Source: Bryum argenteum (taxonomy: Eukaryota > Streptophyta > Bryopsida > Bryales > Bryaceae). From it: 64,000 nt of DNA. The notes under the pieces were generated by a model. It saw nothing but the letters and a program-made list of their open reading frames with translations, had not been told where the DNA came from and made no database searches. Where the stretch lies: NCBI GenBank assembly GCA_037043015.1, contig CM073329.1, forward strand, positions 1,876,648 to 1,940,647, read 5' to 3'. The position numbers and the translations under genes were made by a program. Shown piece by piece: positions 1-11,991 of this stretch (position 1 is its first letter; every line of letters starts with the position of its first letter).

Positions 1-804
1 CTACAAGTCGGAGAATGTGGAGCTCGTTAGGAAGGGTTGCTGCAACCTCGTGAAGCACATCGAGAACACCAAGACGTATGGCGTGAACGTGGTCGTTGCT
101 GTTAACGCTTTTGCTACTGATACCGAGGATGAGCTTCAAGCCGTGAGGCAGGCTGCCATCGCCGCTGGCGCTTCAGACGCCGTGATCTGCACCCATTTCG
201 CAGAGGGAGGCGCTGGCGCGGTATAAAATCTATCTATCCCGTTTTCCGTTTTCCATTCGCAATTCGAACCCGAATCAGTCTATAATGTGCGTTTTCTGTC
301 CCCAGGTTGAGCTCGGTAAGGCTGTCCAGAAGGCTTGCGAGCAGCATAACGGGGAATTCAAGTTTCTCTACCCACTCGACATCAGCATCAAGGAAAAAAT
401 CGAAGCGATTGCAGCATCGTACGGCGCAGCCGGAGTTGAATACTCTCCCGAGGTGAGCTTTGCGCTTTTTCATTGTTTAGGAGTCCTTTTGTTGGCTATG
501 GATTCACACTGGGTTTTGCGAATGGCAGGCTGAGAAGCAGATTGAAACGTACACGAGACAAGGTTTCACCAACTTGCCAATCTGCGTTGCGAAGACGCAA
601 TACTCGTTTTCCGACAACGCGGCGGCGAAAGGTGTGCCGACCGGCTTCACCCTCCCCATTCGAGATGTCAGGGCCAGTGTAGGCGCAGGGTTCATCTACC
701 CTTTGATCGGCGCCATGAGCACCATGCCCGGGCTTCCCACCCGCCCCTGTTTCTTCGACATCGACATGGACCTCGAAACAGGAATGGTTTTGGGGCTGTC
801 ATAG
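1..804 (+). CDS. FTHFS: Formate-tetrahydrofolate ligase (10-formyl-THF synthetase), 3' end
   Basis: The enzyme ligates formate to tetrahydrofolate using ATP, giving 10-formyl-THF for one-carbon metabolism. Three exons are visible: 1-220 (donor GT at 221), 306-452, and 529-804 ending in TAG. All junctions are GT-AG and keep the frame. The peptide matches the C-terminal part of the monofunctional plant enzyme: [12 protein letters not shown] early, [15 protein letters not shown], then [11 protein letters not shown] and the C-terminal stretch [20 protein letters not shown]. Only about the last 215 residues lie in the window; the family is usually about 630 residues, so the gene starts upstream. 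No break is seen. Identification is firm; exon edges are inferred from splice consensus and family fit. Confidence 0.95.
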
Positions 805-1200
805 ACAATTGTTGCACTCGTTAATCTGTACAAGATCATGGACATTTTCACAAACAATATATGGTCACATTACTTCGAGCATGTACATTGTGCAATGCCA
901 TTCTAGATTATCTTCTGCAACACTGTCACTTCCATATCTTTCATTGCGACAATGTCGAGCACGAAGGTAGATTGAAATTTGAGACTCTTGTTGTAAACAT
1001 GTGCGAGATGTTTCATGACTGAGTGGTCATTCAGATGCTCATGGGCAAGGTTGTAAAGATTATGGCAACACTGCGATTGCTGTATTCATGATAGGAATGC
1101 AATATAACAGAGTTTTTAAACAAGCAGCATAATATTTCGCAATGCTATACAAGGGTAAAGGCAGTTTCGCTTGAAGATCTACAACAGTTGTAGAAGGGTA

Positions 1201-2882
1201 CTAAGCCAGCACGATCTTGTTGCCCTGTACTTTGAGTTGCTGCTTCGTTCCATCGATCACAACGTAGGACGTCACTGCGAGAAGTTGCAGATTGTCATCA
1301 GCATGTTGGCTTACCCAAACATCACCACGTATAAGAGGGCAGGAGCAAACCTGGGGCGAAGTAGTCAATGACGGACTTCGGTGTCCACAAGCCTCCCTTC
1401 ACACCGGCGTGGATTTGAACACCGACAATGACAGCGTAGTCCGCCTTGCCAGGGTCCACGACCTTACTGATATGGTCTTCAATAGTGTGCGTGATCGCCT
1501 GCCCATAAACCCACATACCATTAGTTTGCCAAAACGTTAAAAATACTGCAAGAATACGAGGGGTCGGTTGTACCTGCGCCGTGATTTTGGTCAACTGGAA
1601 GTTCGTCGCGGAAGCGTTCGGGTGCTACACATTCACCAACACGTTAGATGACTTCCATCAGATTCTCCACGAAAAGCATAATCGATCCACTCACCTCGGA
1701 GAAGATTTGCTTCTTCAAAGTATCGTACTCCACATTGTCGTCACGAATGGTGCCATTCTGTTGCACGTTCGAGCGAATCTCCCCCAAGATGGCCTCGATG
1801 GCGCCACATGCATTCGACACTTTCTTCTGACCCTCTCGCACCACTTGCCCTTCTGTGCCTGCATGCACACCCATTTCCTCCATCACATCACAAACATAAC
1901 AATATTCAATGGACAGATCTGTATCGAGCAAATGGTATGTGAGGGATTACCGTTGTGGTCCACAGCAGTATGTGTTGCTCCAATGAAAACGTCTGCATTA
2001 ATCAACATCCACTTCGATCAATTAAACTCTCATCGATAATGAGCCATAGCATGAATCGATGTTCCGCTTAAATTGCTTACACTTGTCGCGTCCGTCGGGG
2101 TTGGTGGGAGCGTGAGAAGTGGCAGCGATGAATCCCAATGTGCCTGCAGTAATCACCCCGGAGATCCCCGACAGGTTGAACGTGTGGCCATATTGCTGCA
2201 GTACAAATCCCGTTAATCTCTCTAAAGCAAGGCTTATTCAACTTAGTCTGGACTCATTCAAGAACTGAAACAAAGTCTTTATTTTCCAAGTTTTGTGAAA
2301 CGGTTACAATGCCGATTGAAGATTATTATGGGGATTCTAGTATGTGTACATTCGAAGTGAATCCTCAAGAAGAATATTCTATTCAGTACATACCATGTCC
2401 ACGGAGCCATCTGGAGTCACAGTGTGTTACTTCTGGACTGCTTGAAGTCCAAAGGACTTCAGTGTAGCATAAGTGCAAAACCAGAAGATAGTCGATCAGG
2501 CTCACCTTGTCGAAGAAATGAGAGATGGGTCGAGCAAGTTCGTCGCGGCACGAGTTCACCAACACAAACGTGTTGTCACTGTCGCAGCAAACAACTATGC
2601 ATGTCAGTCATCGATCAGTCCATGAATCTGAAAACATCCTTTTGATTCTAAGTCTCTAGAACCACTCAACCAGGCCCAGAACGCCATCAAAGACTTTAGA
2701 TTTCATCATATTAGAGTGCATGAGTACTGATCTCACCGCTTGAATCCGAGCTCCTGGAGGGTATCATGTGCGGCCTCAAAGAAGCTCTCCTGAACTAAGG
2801 CGGTGGTGAAGTACTTGGAAATTGTTGCCAACGCTTGCGGTGAAGCTTGGTGTGCAGCAGCATCCACAATCTCAGCAGCCAT
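1201..2882 (-). CDS. LCIB-type low-CO2-inducible / theta-class carbonic-anhydrase-like protein
   Basis: Eight exons join in frame to a 290-residue protein: 2737-2882, 2506-2578, 2081-2195, 1951-1992, 1695-1918, 1574-1624, 1351-1498 and 1201-1274. All introns are GT-AG and the summed length is 873 nt. Family hallmarks are present: NSCRDEL (Cys59, Arg60, Asp61), GHTFNLSGISG, an RDKY-VFIGATH segment (His119), VSNACGA (Cys163) and DYAVIVGVQIH near the C-terminus. In the LCIB family two Cys and one His bind zinc and an Asp-Arg pair assists CO2/bicarbonate interconversion; those residues are all here. The ATG at 2882 opens directly on MAAEIVDAAAHQ, with no obvious transit peptide, so a cytosolic protein or a missed upstream exon are both possible. 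The gene is convergent with FTHFS. Family call from remembered motifs; no search was run. Confidence 0.8.
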
Positions 2883-3678
2883 GGCTACAATTAACTCCGC
2901 TTCTGAAACCACACGAAATTCTTCAATCATGCATGTTTCTATCAAATCGGCTCCTCCACTATTTACACTCTGAAGTCTACATATGAACCATAATACTCTT
3001 CAATCTAAATTGCTCACAATGACTCATATTCGGACTGATCGAAAGATCACATAACTGGTGAGCAATTTTGAATGCAATACGAACCTCTTGTTTTGTGTGA
3101 GCTAGTTCGTTGTAGAGAGAGCACTCTCGGATCAAGTTAGACTGAAGGTGTTGGTGTCTGCTTTTTATGGTGATCATGTGATGGGGCAGAGGAGGTTAAG
3201 TTCAATTGTGTACGTGGGGTCAAAAGCCTTGACCCAATTATGGGATTCTACAGAGGAATATTGGCAGAGAGATTTTTTATTCTATTTTTCTTTAAAATTT
3301 TTTTTACTGGATTTTGGGTGGGTGTTTAGATACATTGAATTTTCCTAAGAATAATTTTGTGCTTTGTGATGAGAGCGTGTTGCGAGCCACATTCGGTGCA
3401 CCGCGTGCTGCAGGCTTTTTCAAGTGTTTCAGGAAGGATGATGATTCTTAGCTTTTTAGGACGTCTTGCAAACGAGAGGAATAATCGTTCGTTTCACACT
3501 AGTCATGCCAACAATGGCGATTTTGTCACTCAAATTTTAGATAGTGAAATTAGGTTGTCCCAAACTCATTACTAGGCATGGTGCACTTTATAAATACTTA
3601 CTCTCATATATGAATATATTAAATAAAAATATTTACTATTAAAATTCGACAAATATCAATTCCTATTATACCGTTATA
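2883..3678. other. Intergenic, LCIB-like upstream region
   Basis: This stretch holds the presumed 5' region of the minus-strand LCIB-like gene. No convincing reading frame, RNA gene or clear core promoter element was recognised. A T-rich run lies at about 3268-3302. Confidence 0.5.
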
Positions 3679-3682
3679 TTAA

Positions 3683-4150
3683 CTCCTAAAAGTCCAAGCG
3701 TTTCTTGTACCTCCAAAATTAAAAACTGCGATTTTTGACAACGTTGTATAAGTTGAGGTATGATTCAATTTAATTTACTTTTATTGTATCTTCCACCGTA
3801 AGATCTTGAACCTTACTACCTCCAATAATACCAAGTGAAACTTTAACTGTGTTGGAACTTTACCAAGTGTAGGATCGTAACATTCAAAGTTGATTGAAAT
3901 TTTTTTTGGGCTTTGCCTGAAAAAGAGAGCCTAAATGGTGCCAAGAAGGACTTGATGATTGTTACTCCAAACATTTTTCTCATATTTTTTTTTTCCATGT
4001 AGGTAATTAAGTTGGGTACGCTCATACAAAATTTTAGATACTCGTTCTGCTTTTTTGGCCTTCATGCACATTATTTTCTAGAAAAAATTCTAAATACAAC
4101 AATATATTGAAACATGTTTGGAAATATCTGCTTTCTTGGACCTTTAGGGG
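3683..4150. repeat. MITE, TTAA-flanked, copy 1
   Basis: A 468-bp non-coding element is flanked by TTAA at 3679-3682 and 4151-4154. Its ends are inverted: CTCCTAAAAGTCCAAG on the left against CCCCTAAAGGTCCAAG on the right. Related elements occur at 6552, 21602 and 33648. A 4-bp TTAA duplication is typical of piggyBac or Kolobok relatives; the superfamily is inferred only from this. Confidence 0.7.
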
Positions 4151-4154
4151 TTAA

Positions 4155-6090
4155 GAGAAAGTATTGTTGCTAGCGCTTTGGCACGTACGATTGGTGTGTT
4201 AGGTGGTGAATCATGGGGCACGTCATGTAAGTTTCCTTGAGGCAAACTAATCTTTCTATCAAGTATAGTCAATACAAAAGTCCCAAGAAGTAAATTCTTT
4301 GAGTTAACTTCAAGAATGTCCTTGTTCATTGCAAGTTGAAAGGTTCACTTTATGATGTAATTCTCAAAACTTTGACAATATGATCTAATATCTAGCTTGT
4401 ACATGTTCATATTCATCATATCTTAAATTTACCTTCTTATATGTTCTACAAGATCATAATGTTCAAAGTTGAAATGAGAATATTCCTTTCTAGCAGAGAA
4501 AAAAAAAGAGGTTTTTGCAAGAAAACCAATTTTAGAAATAAATTCTCTTAAGGCTCTGCTAAATCTTTTGTCTAGGAGAGTTAGGAATATGTCTTCATGA
4601 TTTTCACCCTCATATGATATTTAGAACTTAGAGAAATGTTTAATTCTCACACGAGTGTATAATATATTTTAGATACATAGGCCATTTTAAAACAATGAAG
4701 AAGGCTTTCAAAAATTATTCTATCGATAGTTAAAATCTATAAGATCATACCTCGATACCTCTTTTGACATGTAAATAAAAAACTCAAAGAATTTTCAAAC
4801 AAAACATAAAGTGAAGATTTGGTGAAGTTTGTACGAGCTAATTTTGTTGGGTAAATTCTGAGAATACATTGGAACTTACTCCACTTTAATTCTAGAGCAT
4901 TCATCCAAACCATTACTATGTTCTCAAAGTTTTACGAGGATCAAATTCAAAATTCCCCAATTTCTCAAAAGTGTGTTAAGGAGAATAGTTACTCCGAGGT
5001 TCATTGTAAATCATCCTCTAAATGATTTACGAATTCAGCAGTGAGGGATAGTTTTCCTGTAACCAAAATGAAGACTAGTACATTTTCAATACAATTGGAA
5101 TTTAAACAATTACTAACAAATACTTTATACACTATCCACAAACAAGTGTTACCATTCTTTATTTTAAATTAAACGTTCATTCTAGCTTGCGAATTTGAAA
5201 TGAGCTTCCAAATTTATTCTTTAAATACTATAGCTCATTCTTGGTGATTCTTTTACTGCAAATTTCATGTTGGTAGTATTTTCACCTCAAAGTGAAAATG
5301 ATGGTAGTTTGTTAGTAGCTTGTTTGCGCACTAGAACGTTAAATATGATCCCGCAATCTATAAGGTCAAGTTTTGGTCCACATGATTTACAAAAAGTCTA
5401 GTACAAGTTTGTACAGTTGAGATCTATATAACTTATCTTTATGTTCATATGTCACTTTTTTCAAAAATAAGTTTTTGGCTAAAAGTAGCCCAAGAGCGTA
5501 CGCCGTACAGGGGTTAACCAAGATGTACAAGACGATGAGCAATTTTGCGAAGTTTATTCAATTGAAATCACTACGCATCGAAAGTACCATTATCAATTTT
5601 TCTGTTAAAGAAACTCTAAAACTAGCTCCACAAACATGTCGACATTCTAATCACACATGATTTGGGCTGCATAGATAATCAAAATGCCACAAATGTCAAC
5701 ACGGATCTCATCCAAGGGCATGGTAGCCCATGTACTGATGTACAGTCCAAACCTACACTAGGCAACCAAAGGGGAAGAAGAGAATTCCTCGTTAGGCTCA
5801 TAGTGATATAGCAGTTCGAGGTATGGTGGCTTAAATTCTGTATCACACCTAATAGTAAGAGATGCATTCTAGCTTTCATCATAAATTTTCAATGCACTCA
5901 CAGTATACATAGTAGATTGAACTGTGTTAAGTACACATATGGGTTCAATTTCCAATAATTCTTACTAATCAAAGATAAATTTATGACTCCATTCAATCAA
6001 AAATTCTTACATGGTTTACAAATTTGATATCCTTGTTCACTCCACGAGATTACCAATCTGAAATTTGGGCGGCTATTGAGCCGGCTACTG
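4155..6090. other. AT-rich intergenic DNA
   Basis: Low-GC sequence with only short, unsupported reading frames. No splice-consistent gene, RNA gene or structured repeat was recognised. Confidence 0.5.
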
Positions 6091-6096
6091 GATGAG

Positions 6097-7233
6097 TGCC
6101 AGATTCTGGCATCCGGTTCCCACAAGGGTGAAGGACCTGTAATATTTGACGATTGAGGCGTTACTTTATCATCTATGAATCGCCTGCACAATGGAGTGGT
6201 GGAAGTCTGATCGAGGCGCGGTGGACGTTGCCCTTCACGTAGAATCACGAGCGCCGCAGACAAAGTTGTAACGTGAATTCTCTAGTATCTGCATTTTGAT
6301 ACAACCTGCCTCTCGGTTCTAGGAAATAGAACCACAAACAGGCCTGCTCTCTCATTAACAACGAATGATCGGCGCAAGAAACGGCTACGATTCGAAGTGT
6401 GCGACTGTGCTTGCCTACATGAATGGAGCACAGACGGATCTATGCACGGCACTTGCGGGCATCTACAATTCGATCGACAATTGCTAGGACTAAGCTCAAC
6501 GGCCACTCAAGACGGATAAAGCGATAGATGCAACAGATACATGCACATTAGCCCCTAAATTTCCTTGGTGTTTTTTGGGAGCTTGAAAACTCAAAACTGC
6601 GATTCTCCACCTCTAAGCACTTGTGGGGGTGTGGACCAATTTCTTCTCCTTTTTTAAGACTTCCAACCGTAAGATCTTGTACCTAAGAATATGCTTGATT
6701 ACTGTTCAAGAAATTGACCGTCGGATATTTACCATTTGAGAGATTATAACATTCAAAGTTTGTCTCCCAAGTTTTTTTGGGCATTGCGAAGATTGGTTTT
6801 GAAATTTTTGGAGGCTGCCCTTGTAAAATTGGTAAACTTTTTGACTTGAGTCACTTTGAAATTTGAGTAGTGATTTAGTAATGAACATGTTTCAAAAAAA
6901 AAAAATTCAAAAAAGTTACTTATTTGAGTTGCCCCATCTCAGCTCGCAACCCAAGGATCGTCCTAGAAGACTCAAAAATTGGAATTTGACTTTGCAATAT
7001 TTGCCACACCTACTTTGCAATGTAACTCACACAATTCCAAAAAATATCCCAAAAATATTCGTTTTTACTAAGAAACTAAGGCTGCTCAAAACATCAAAAG
7101 ACCGTTTCGGTTTTTAAGGAAAGTAAGGGTTAGTAATCACTCCGGTTGACTGAGTGGACGAAGATGATGAACCTTGCCTTGCCTCGAAAAAGGTATCGGC
7201 GTACGACGACGGAGGAGGTGAACGGATCATTAT
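6097..7233. repeat. Dispersed repeat, copy 1 (lectin-kinase 3'-flank-like)
   Basis: Sequence from about 6097-6551 and 7134-7233 is clearly similar, in the same orientation, to 61497-62070. Shared landmarks include GGCATCCGGTTCC, ATTGAGGCGTTACTTT and CCTTGCCTTGCCTCG. The copy at 61.5 kb abuts the stop codon of the lectin receptor kinase relic, so this copy may be the 3' flank of a lost paralogue. A MITE splits this copy only. No kinase coding sequence was recognised next to it. Confidence 0.7.
6552..7129. repeat. MITE, TTAG-flanked, copy 2 of the TTAA family
   Basis: A 578-bp element flanked by TTAG on both sides (6548-6551 and 7130-7133). The left end CCCCTAAATTTCCTT matches the inverted right end CCCTTACTTTCCTT imperfectly. 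It sits inside the dispersed repeat that is continuous in the second copy at 61.9 kb, which independently marks it as an insertion. Confidence 0.65.
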
Positions 7234-7580
7234 AACTTGAGCGAATTCCAGATAGAAGATAGATGTATAACTCTCATCGTACTAGCCTATTTTTAGCCAA
7301 AAAAATATTTTCGAAAGAAGTGTTGTAAGTGAAAATGAAACTAAGATATTTAGATCTCAACCGTACAAAGTTTTGTCAAACTTGTTGTTGGTCATGTAGA
7401 GCAAAATTTGAATCATGAGGCCTTGTAGGTTGTGACATCATACCGTATTATTTAGTATGTAAAAAAGGCTACAAAATTTTGTCATTTTCACTTTAGAGTG
7501 GAAATTCTAGTAACAAAGCTACTCCGATGAGTAAAATTTTCAACTAGAAAATTGATCATATTCATCTCTTTCAACTTCTA

Positions 7581-7863
7581 AGGTAGAGTGTCCTAAAAGC
7601 GCCACAGGACCCAAAAGCGATCTGGCCTCATTTGTAGATTGTGAAGATACATATGTACCTCATTTGTATATAACGCATTTGGGTCAAATCTTACTTAGCA
7701 CTTTGGAATTTTGTATAAAATTCACAAATGCGAATTACATGTTGCAAATTTTTGCAATCCTCCCAAAAACCTATTTCGAATGTGGTCATAATTTTATTTT
7801 GAATTTACTAGTGCTAAAAATAGGTCAGATCTCTTAAGGTGGCGCTTTTAGGACACTCTACCT
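7581..7863. repeat. MITE, TA-flanked (Tc1/mariner-like)
   Basis: A 283-bp element with terminal inverted repeats of about 25 bp beginning AGGTAGAGTGTCCTAAAAGC. Both ends are visible and essentially perfect (7581-7605 against 7839-7863), flanked by TA at 7579-7580 and 7864-7865. There is no coding capacity. TA duplication suggests Stowaway/Tc1-mariner type. Confidence 0.8.
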
Positions 7864-8842
7864 TAAGTCATCTTTAAGTAATTTCTCTTTGCAAATTAGT
7901 TGAAAAAACATGCATGAATGACTGCAAGCTCACTGACACCCATCAGATCCTAGAGCTCCGCAACTCGTCCAGCTGAGGAGGATGACATGGCAGCCATGCG
8001 TCTAACATTACCAATGCCTAAAAGGCCAATCCACATTCTAGACCTCCACGATGCAATAGCCCATTGGATACTGCAGAAGTGCTTCCCTTCTGGCCTCCTC
8101 CGATCAAATTATAGTATGAGTCGTTGACATTTAATGAGACTGATCAATTGTGGATGGACGAACCCAACAACCCGGACAAGAATATGCTCAGCTGCTCGCC
8201 GATATCTATGAGCCTGTCGCTACATGAGCAAGTCAACCAGGCTTGTGTAGTGACATCTGTGAAGCTAGACGAGGCGCAAAGGGATTCAATTTCGAAGCTT
8301 GAGTAGAGGACAATCATGCGATCGAGGTCAACCAAGTTACTCTCACTGTTGCAGGTGACGATTGATCACTGCTTTTCGCAGTTGATGGTAAAATGGATCG
8401 CACTTGTACTGTTAGTACATGAAAGCAGTGAGCAACATGGCATGTACAGGACGCTTCTACCGGATGCATTTGAACGACGTTAGTCTTCAACGGAAAACCG
8501 TGTGCTTTTCTTCATCTGACTATTCCCGATTACATATTCTATTGCAACCCCAGACGCTTCCTCTTTCGAGAGCGCTGGTCATATTCCAACAACAACCACT
8601 GATAACGAATAATTTGTGAAAAAAAGTTGATGATTCAGCATTGAAAATGCCACCATGGAAAGTGGCCTTCATTTTTTATTGGATCGATGAATTCACAAAT
8701 GAACAAGGAATGGAGAATTATTTCACATTATGTAACTTATGGAAGGTGAATTGTTGCCGATTGACCCATAGCTACTCCTCCCCCACTTAATAAATTCCAA
8801 CTCAAATTGATCAATTTACATCAGTTTATGACTATAACCGAA

Positions 8843-9094
8843 CCTCAATTCCGTTAAAATGGCACTATGCCATGTGCCATTTTGTCACACTAGATCTTAC
8901 ATTTGTGCTCACATAAAATGATATATTCTGTAATATCACAATTTTTTTTTAAACATCACTTCTTTATATTCATTGTCACTCATTTTCCCTAATATCACCT
9001 TAAATTCTGTTATATCACATGGTTTTTGAGCTACAGTTCAGAAAGTTGAGGTGTGCCATTTTACCGGAATAATGCCGTTTTAACGGAATTGGGG
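8843..9094. repeat. MITE, first of a tandem pair
   Basis: A 252-bp element whose ends are inverted: CCTCAATTCCGTTAAAATGG on the left and the inverse of CCCCAATTCCGTTAAAACGG on the right. It is followed after 5 bp by a second, very similar copy in the same orientation. Confidence 0.75.
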
Positions 9095-9099
9095 TTTAA

Positions 9100-9355
9100 C
9101 CTCAATTCCGTTAAAATGGCACTATGCCATGTGCCATTTTGTCACACCAAATCTTACATATGTGCTCACATGGAATGGTGTATCTGTAATATCACAATTA
9201 TTTTGATAATATCACTCCTTTATATAAATTGTCACTCAATTTACATAATATCACCCTTCAAATTCTGTTATATCATATGGTTTTTGAACTACAGTTCAAA
9301 AAGTTTAGGTGTGCCATTATTTTAGCGGCATAATGCCATTTTAATGGAATTGGGG
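9100..9355. repeat. MITE, second of a tandem pair
   Basis: A 256-bp copy of the element at 8843-9094, with the same terminal inverted repeats. Internal sequence is similar, with substitutions and small indels, so the dimer is not brand new. Confidence 0.75.
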
Positions 9356-10073
9356 ATCTATGATATGAAAACCAAGTTTCGATCACATGTCCTAGAACTG
9401 ATTGATAAGATTGAACCTAGCACTGAGTCTTCTTAGATATTCCTTGAATTCCACTATCGCCAACCAATCTTTACATTTAAACGAAACGAAACAAGTTGGC
9501 CATGTTCAATGGAATTTGCACGCACCAGCTTATCGAGGCTTGGTTGAGGGGTGCTTTGATGTCATCACCCAGATGTACTGTTTTCCGATCAGTTATGCGT
9601 TGACTGTTAAAAATAGAGAGACCACCAAAAAAAAAGTTTTGCTTTGCGCGCTATTGTCTCCTGGCGATGCTCACTGTAGCATCTAGTGATTGTTGGATCG
9701 ATGCGAGAGACACAAACCAGAAAGGTCCGTCATCGACGGTAATCAACACACTTGTTTGCTATGCGTTGCGCCATTAACTTCTAGTACCATTCATGCCAAG
9801 CCACGAAATAGTGGAGGAATTTGTCATCGCCACGACGCCCTACTCAAACATCACAAGCCATTTCTAGTGCACCAGAGACGGCGATCAGACCACCCAGCAT
9901 GCCTGTCGATGACTACTCGTCTTCATCCATTCATAATTGATCAAGTCCAGCTTCACTTTGATCCGGGTAATTCTTTCGGTTAGTAAACCACGGTACGGTA
10001 CGGTGAAATCTACTCGCCGCCCTTGACATTCTTTCACTCAGACGAGGTCGTTCGAATGTCAGCGACCAGCGAG
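9356..10073. other. Upstream region of the secreted-protein gene
   Basis: No coding region recognised. The last 50 bp lead into the TATA box of the gene at 10184. Confidence 0.45.
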
Positions 10074-10080
10074 TATAAAG
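10074..10080 (+). promoter_or_regulatory. TATA box
   Basis: TATAAAG lies 104 bp before the ATG at 10184. A transcription start near 10105 would leave a leader of about 80 nt. The position fits a plant core promoter. Confidence 0.6.
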
Positions 10081-10183
10081 CCAGCTGCATTCCGGAAGTG
10101 GATTCATCTTGTCACTCATTCTTCTCCTTCTCCTGTCCGAGCAATCTCCCCTAGTTACATAGCTTGCAAGGCATTCGGGAGTG

Positions 10184-10684
10184 ATGGCGGTCTCGATGAG
10201 AAGTCTGGTTCTCTTGGGTCTGGTGATGGCCGCGTTCTGCGTGGCTGCTCAGGCTACGTCCGTGGAGCCCCTGGGCACCGAGAAGTTGGGTGTGGACTTG
10301 GGTGTGGGGGGTCTACTAGACTTGAAGGTGGGTGTGAACTTGAAGGTTGCACTGCAGATCAACCTGAGGCTGTGCCCCATCGACGTGAAGGTGTTTGTGG
10401 GCGTGAAGGGCAAGGCCGCGGTTTGTCCCGCCGGAGCTCTGACGGTGCTGAAGCCTGTGAAGACGAAGTTGGTGGTGGCCAACGTGGTGTTCGTGAACTT
10501 GGAGCTTCTGGGGAAGAAGCTGGTGAAGGTACAAGTGGCGATCGACTTGAACAAGGTGAAGCTGATTGGCAACGTGGCACACATTGTGTTGGATGTGGTT
10601 GAGGACAAGAAGGAGCTGGTGGTGCTGTGCCTGGGAGTGAAACTGAAAGCGCTCGACTTGTTGAGCCTCGGCATTAGCCTGTAA
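10184..10684 (+). CDS. Small secreted Val/Lys/Leu-rich protein, family not recognised
   Basis: A single exon of 166 residues. The frame opens with GTG at 10181, but the first ATG is 10184. The N-terminus has an arginine, a hydrophobic core (SLVLLGLVMAAFCVAA) and a likely cleavage after QA near residue 23, a typical secretory signal peptide. The mature part alternates hydrophobic and charged residues (LDLKVGVNLKVAL, KTKLVVANVVFVNLEL), which suggests an all-beta sheet. Only three cysteines remain after the signal. Codon use is GC-rich, unlike the AT-rich flanks, and a TATA box sits just upstream, so the gene looks active. I do not recognise the family; an apoplastic or defence-related role is a guess only. 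Confidence 0.75.
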   Translation: MAVSMRSLVLLGLVMAAFCVAAQATSVEPLGTEKLGVDLGVGGLLDLKVGVNLKVALQINLRLCPIDVKVFVGVKGKAAVCPAGALTVLKPVKTKLVVANVVFVNLELLGKKLVKVQVAIDLNKVKLIGNVAHIVLDVVEDKKELVVLCLGVKLKALDLLSLGISL

Positions 10685-11986
10685 ATGTGAGCGATGAGGA
10701 TGAATTCCCAGCAGCTTTTCTAGTCAGACCGTTGCAGAGTATTGACACTGATGCTGAATGGCAAGTGCAAGCGGTTTGAAGAGGCCAGCAGCGTGCAGGG
10801 AGTGCGGATAGGAAGCTTGTGTAAATAGGAGGACTGCACGTTGATTACATTGCAGCTACATACTTTTGCGAGGGCGAGGCAGACTGTAGTCCAGAATGAT
10901 GGAGAGTGTATATGCAACACTGACTCAGTCGTGAGTCCGTGAATTCTGGATGACTTTTTTAAGTGTATCCTTTAAGTCTATACTCCGTTTCAAAATCATT
11001 CGTGTTGCAATCATGTTCTCCAGTATGTTCTCCAGTTTGCTTTCATTTGATGCATGACTGTCTGAATATCGCGGTTGCCGTTAGGACAAGGAATGCTTCA
11101 TCATTACGTATCCTTGAATTTTTGTTCCTAGCTGAGTTAGGTATAGCTCTATGCAGTTTTTAAGTTCATGTGATCTACAAAACCTAAAGAAATATTTGAT
11201 TCTTCACATGGAGGCGTGCGAAAATTGAACTTGAAAGGCTTCTGTCTGATCATAAAAATGGCATGGGAAGAATGATTGGATGAATGATCAAAACGTTGTC
11301 ATCATGCCTCAAAACCACTCCAAGTACAAATCACCAAGCTTGAAAAAATGTAAATTCTCAATTTTCAGTGAATTTTTGAAATTCCTGGGATCTTATTTAT
11401 CCTGGGCATGTTTTGAGAGTAAATAAGCATATACCACAGTTTGGGCAGTGTTGGGCACATTTCAAATATTGTTTTCAATATTTGACCTTGAATATCTCGT
11501 GAAGTATGAGGAATTTTGTATCATGAAATGACTGTTTGAAAAGGTATGAAAATACCCTACATTTTGGAGAGGGTTTTAATTTTTACGAGCTTAATATATT
11601 AATCAAGGGGCGGACGAGACTCCAAACGCCCCGTTTTGGGCTTCTTGGACTTTAGGGATTAATTTAGGTTCTATTTTCACATTTCATACACTACTATTCT
11701 ATTTGTATTGCAAAGAAGTTTACATGAAGTTTTTAGATTTCCTTGGTAGATAGAGAATTTCAGAGACTGCAGTATTAACATCCATTATCAGGGATGAGGA
11801 TCCACCTGAACTTGGTAATTTGTTCCTGCTACTAAAATGACTGCTTTAAGTGCAGACTGAATCAAATTGCTTCCGTGAGTCAGCTCAGCTATCTGTTCGT
11901 CTAATGTTATAGATTGAAATCAATAAATTGTCACTCTGCAAGTTAAAATTGCTCGAATATGGAGTATATAGAGTATGAGCACCCAA
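10685..11986. other. Intergenic between secreted-protein gene and copia insertion
   Basis: 3' flank of the gene at 10184, then AT-rich DNA with no supported gene. A TTTAGGGATTAA motif near 11651 resembles the end of the TTAA MITE family, but no matching left end was found. Confidence 0.45.
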
Positions 11987-11991
11987 AGGCA

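Noticed and set aside
2383-2450. Possible extra LCIB exon (TVTPDGSVDM followed by GT)
   Set aside because: Adding it would need an upstream acceptor in a phase that meets TAA. Skipping it joins exon 2 to exon 3 in frame and fits the family.
8124-8335. Overlapping short frames on both strands
   Set aside because: No splice signals, no recognised motifs, and no similarity to the kinase relic.
10249-10674. Long minus-strand frame opposite the secreted-protein gene
   Set aside because: It is a shadow of the GC-rich plus-strand gene: no start context, Ser/Thr/Phe-rich composition, and other overlapping frames show the same effect.
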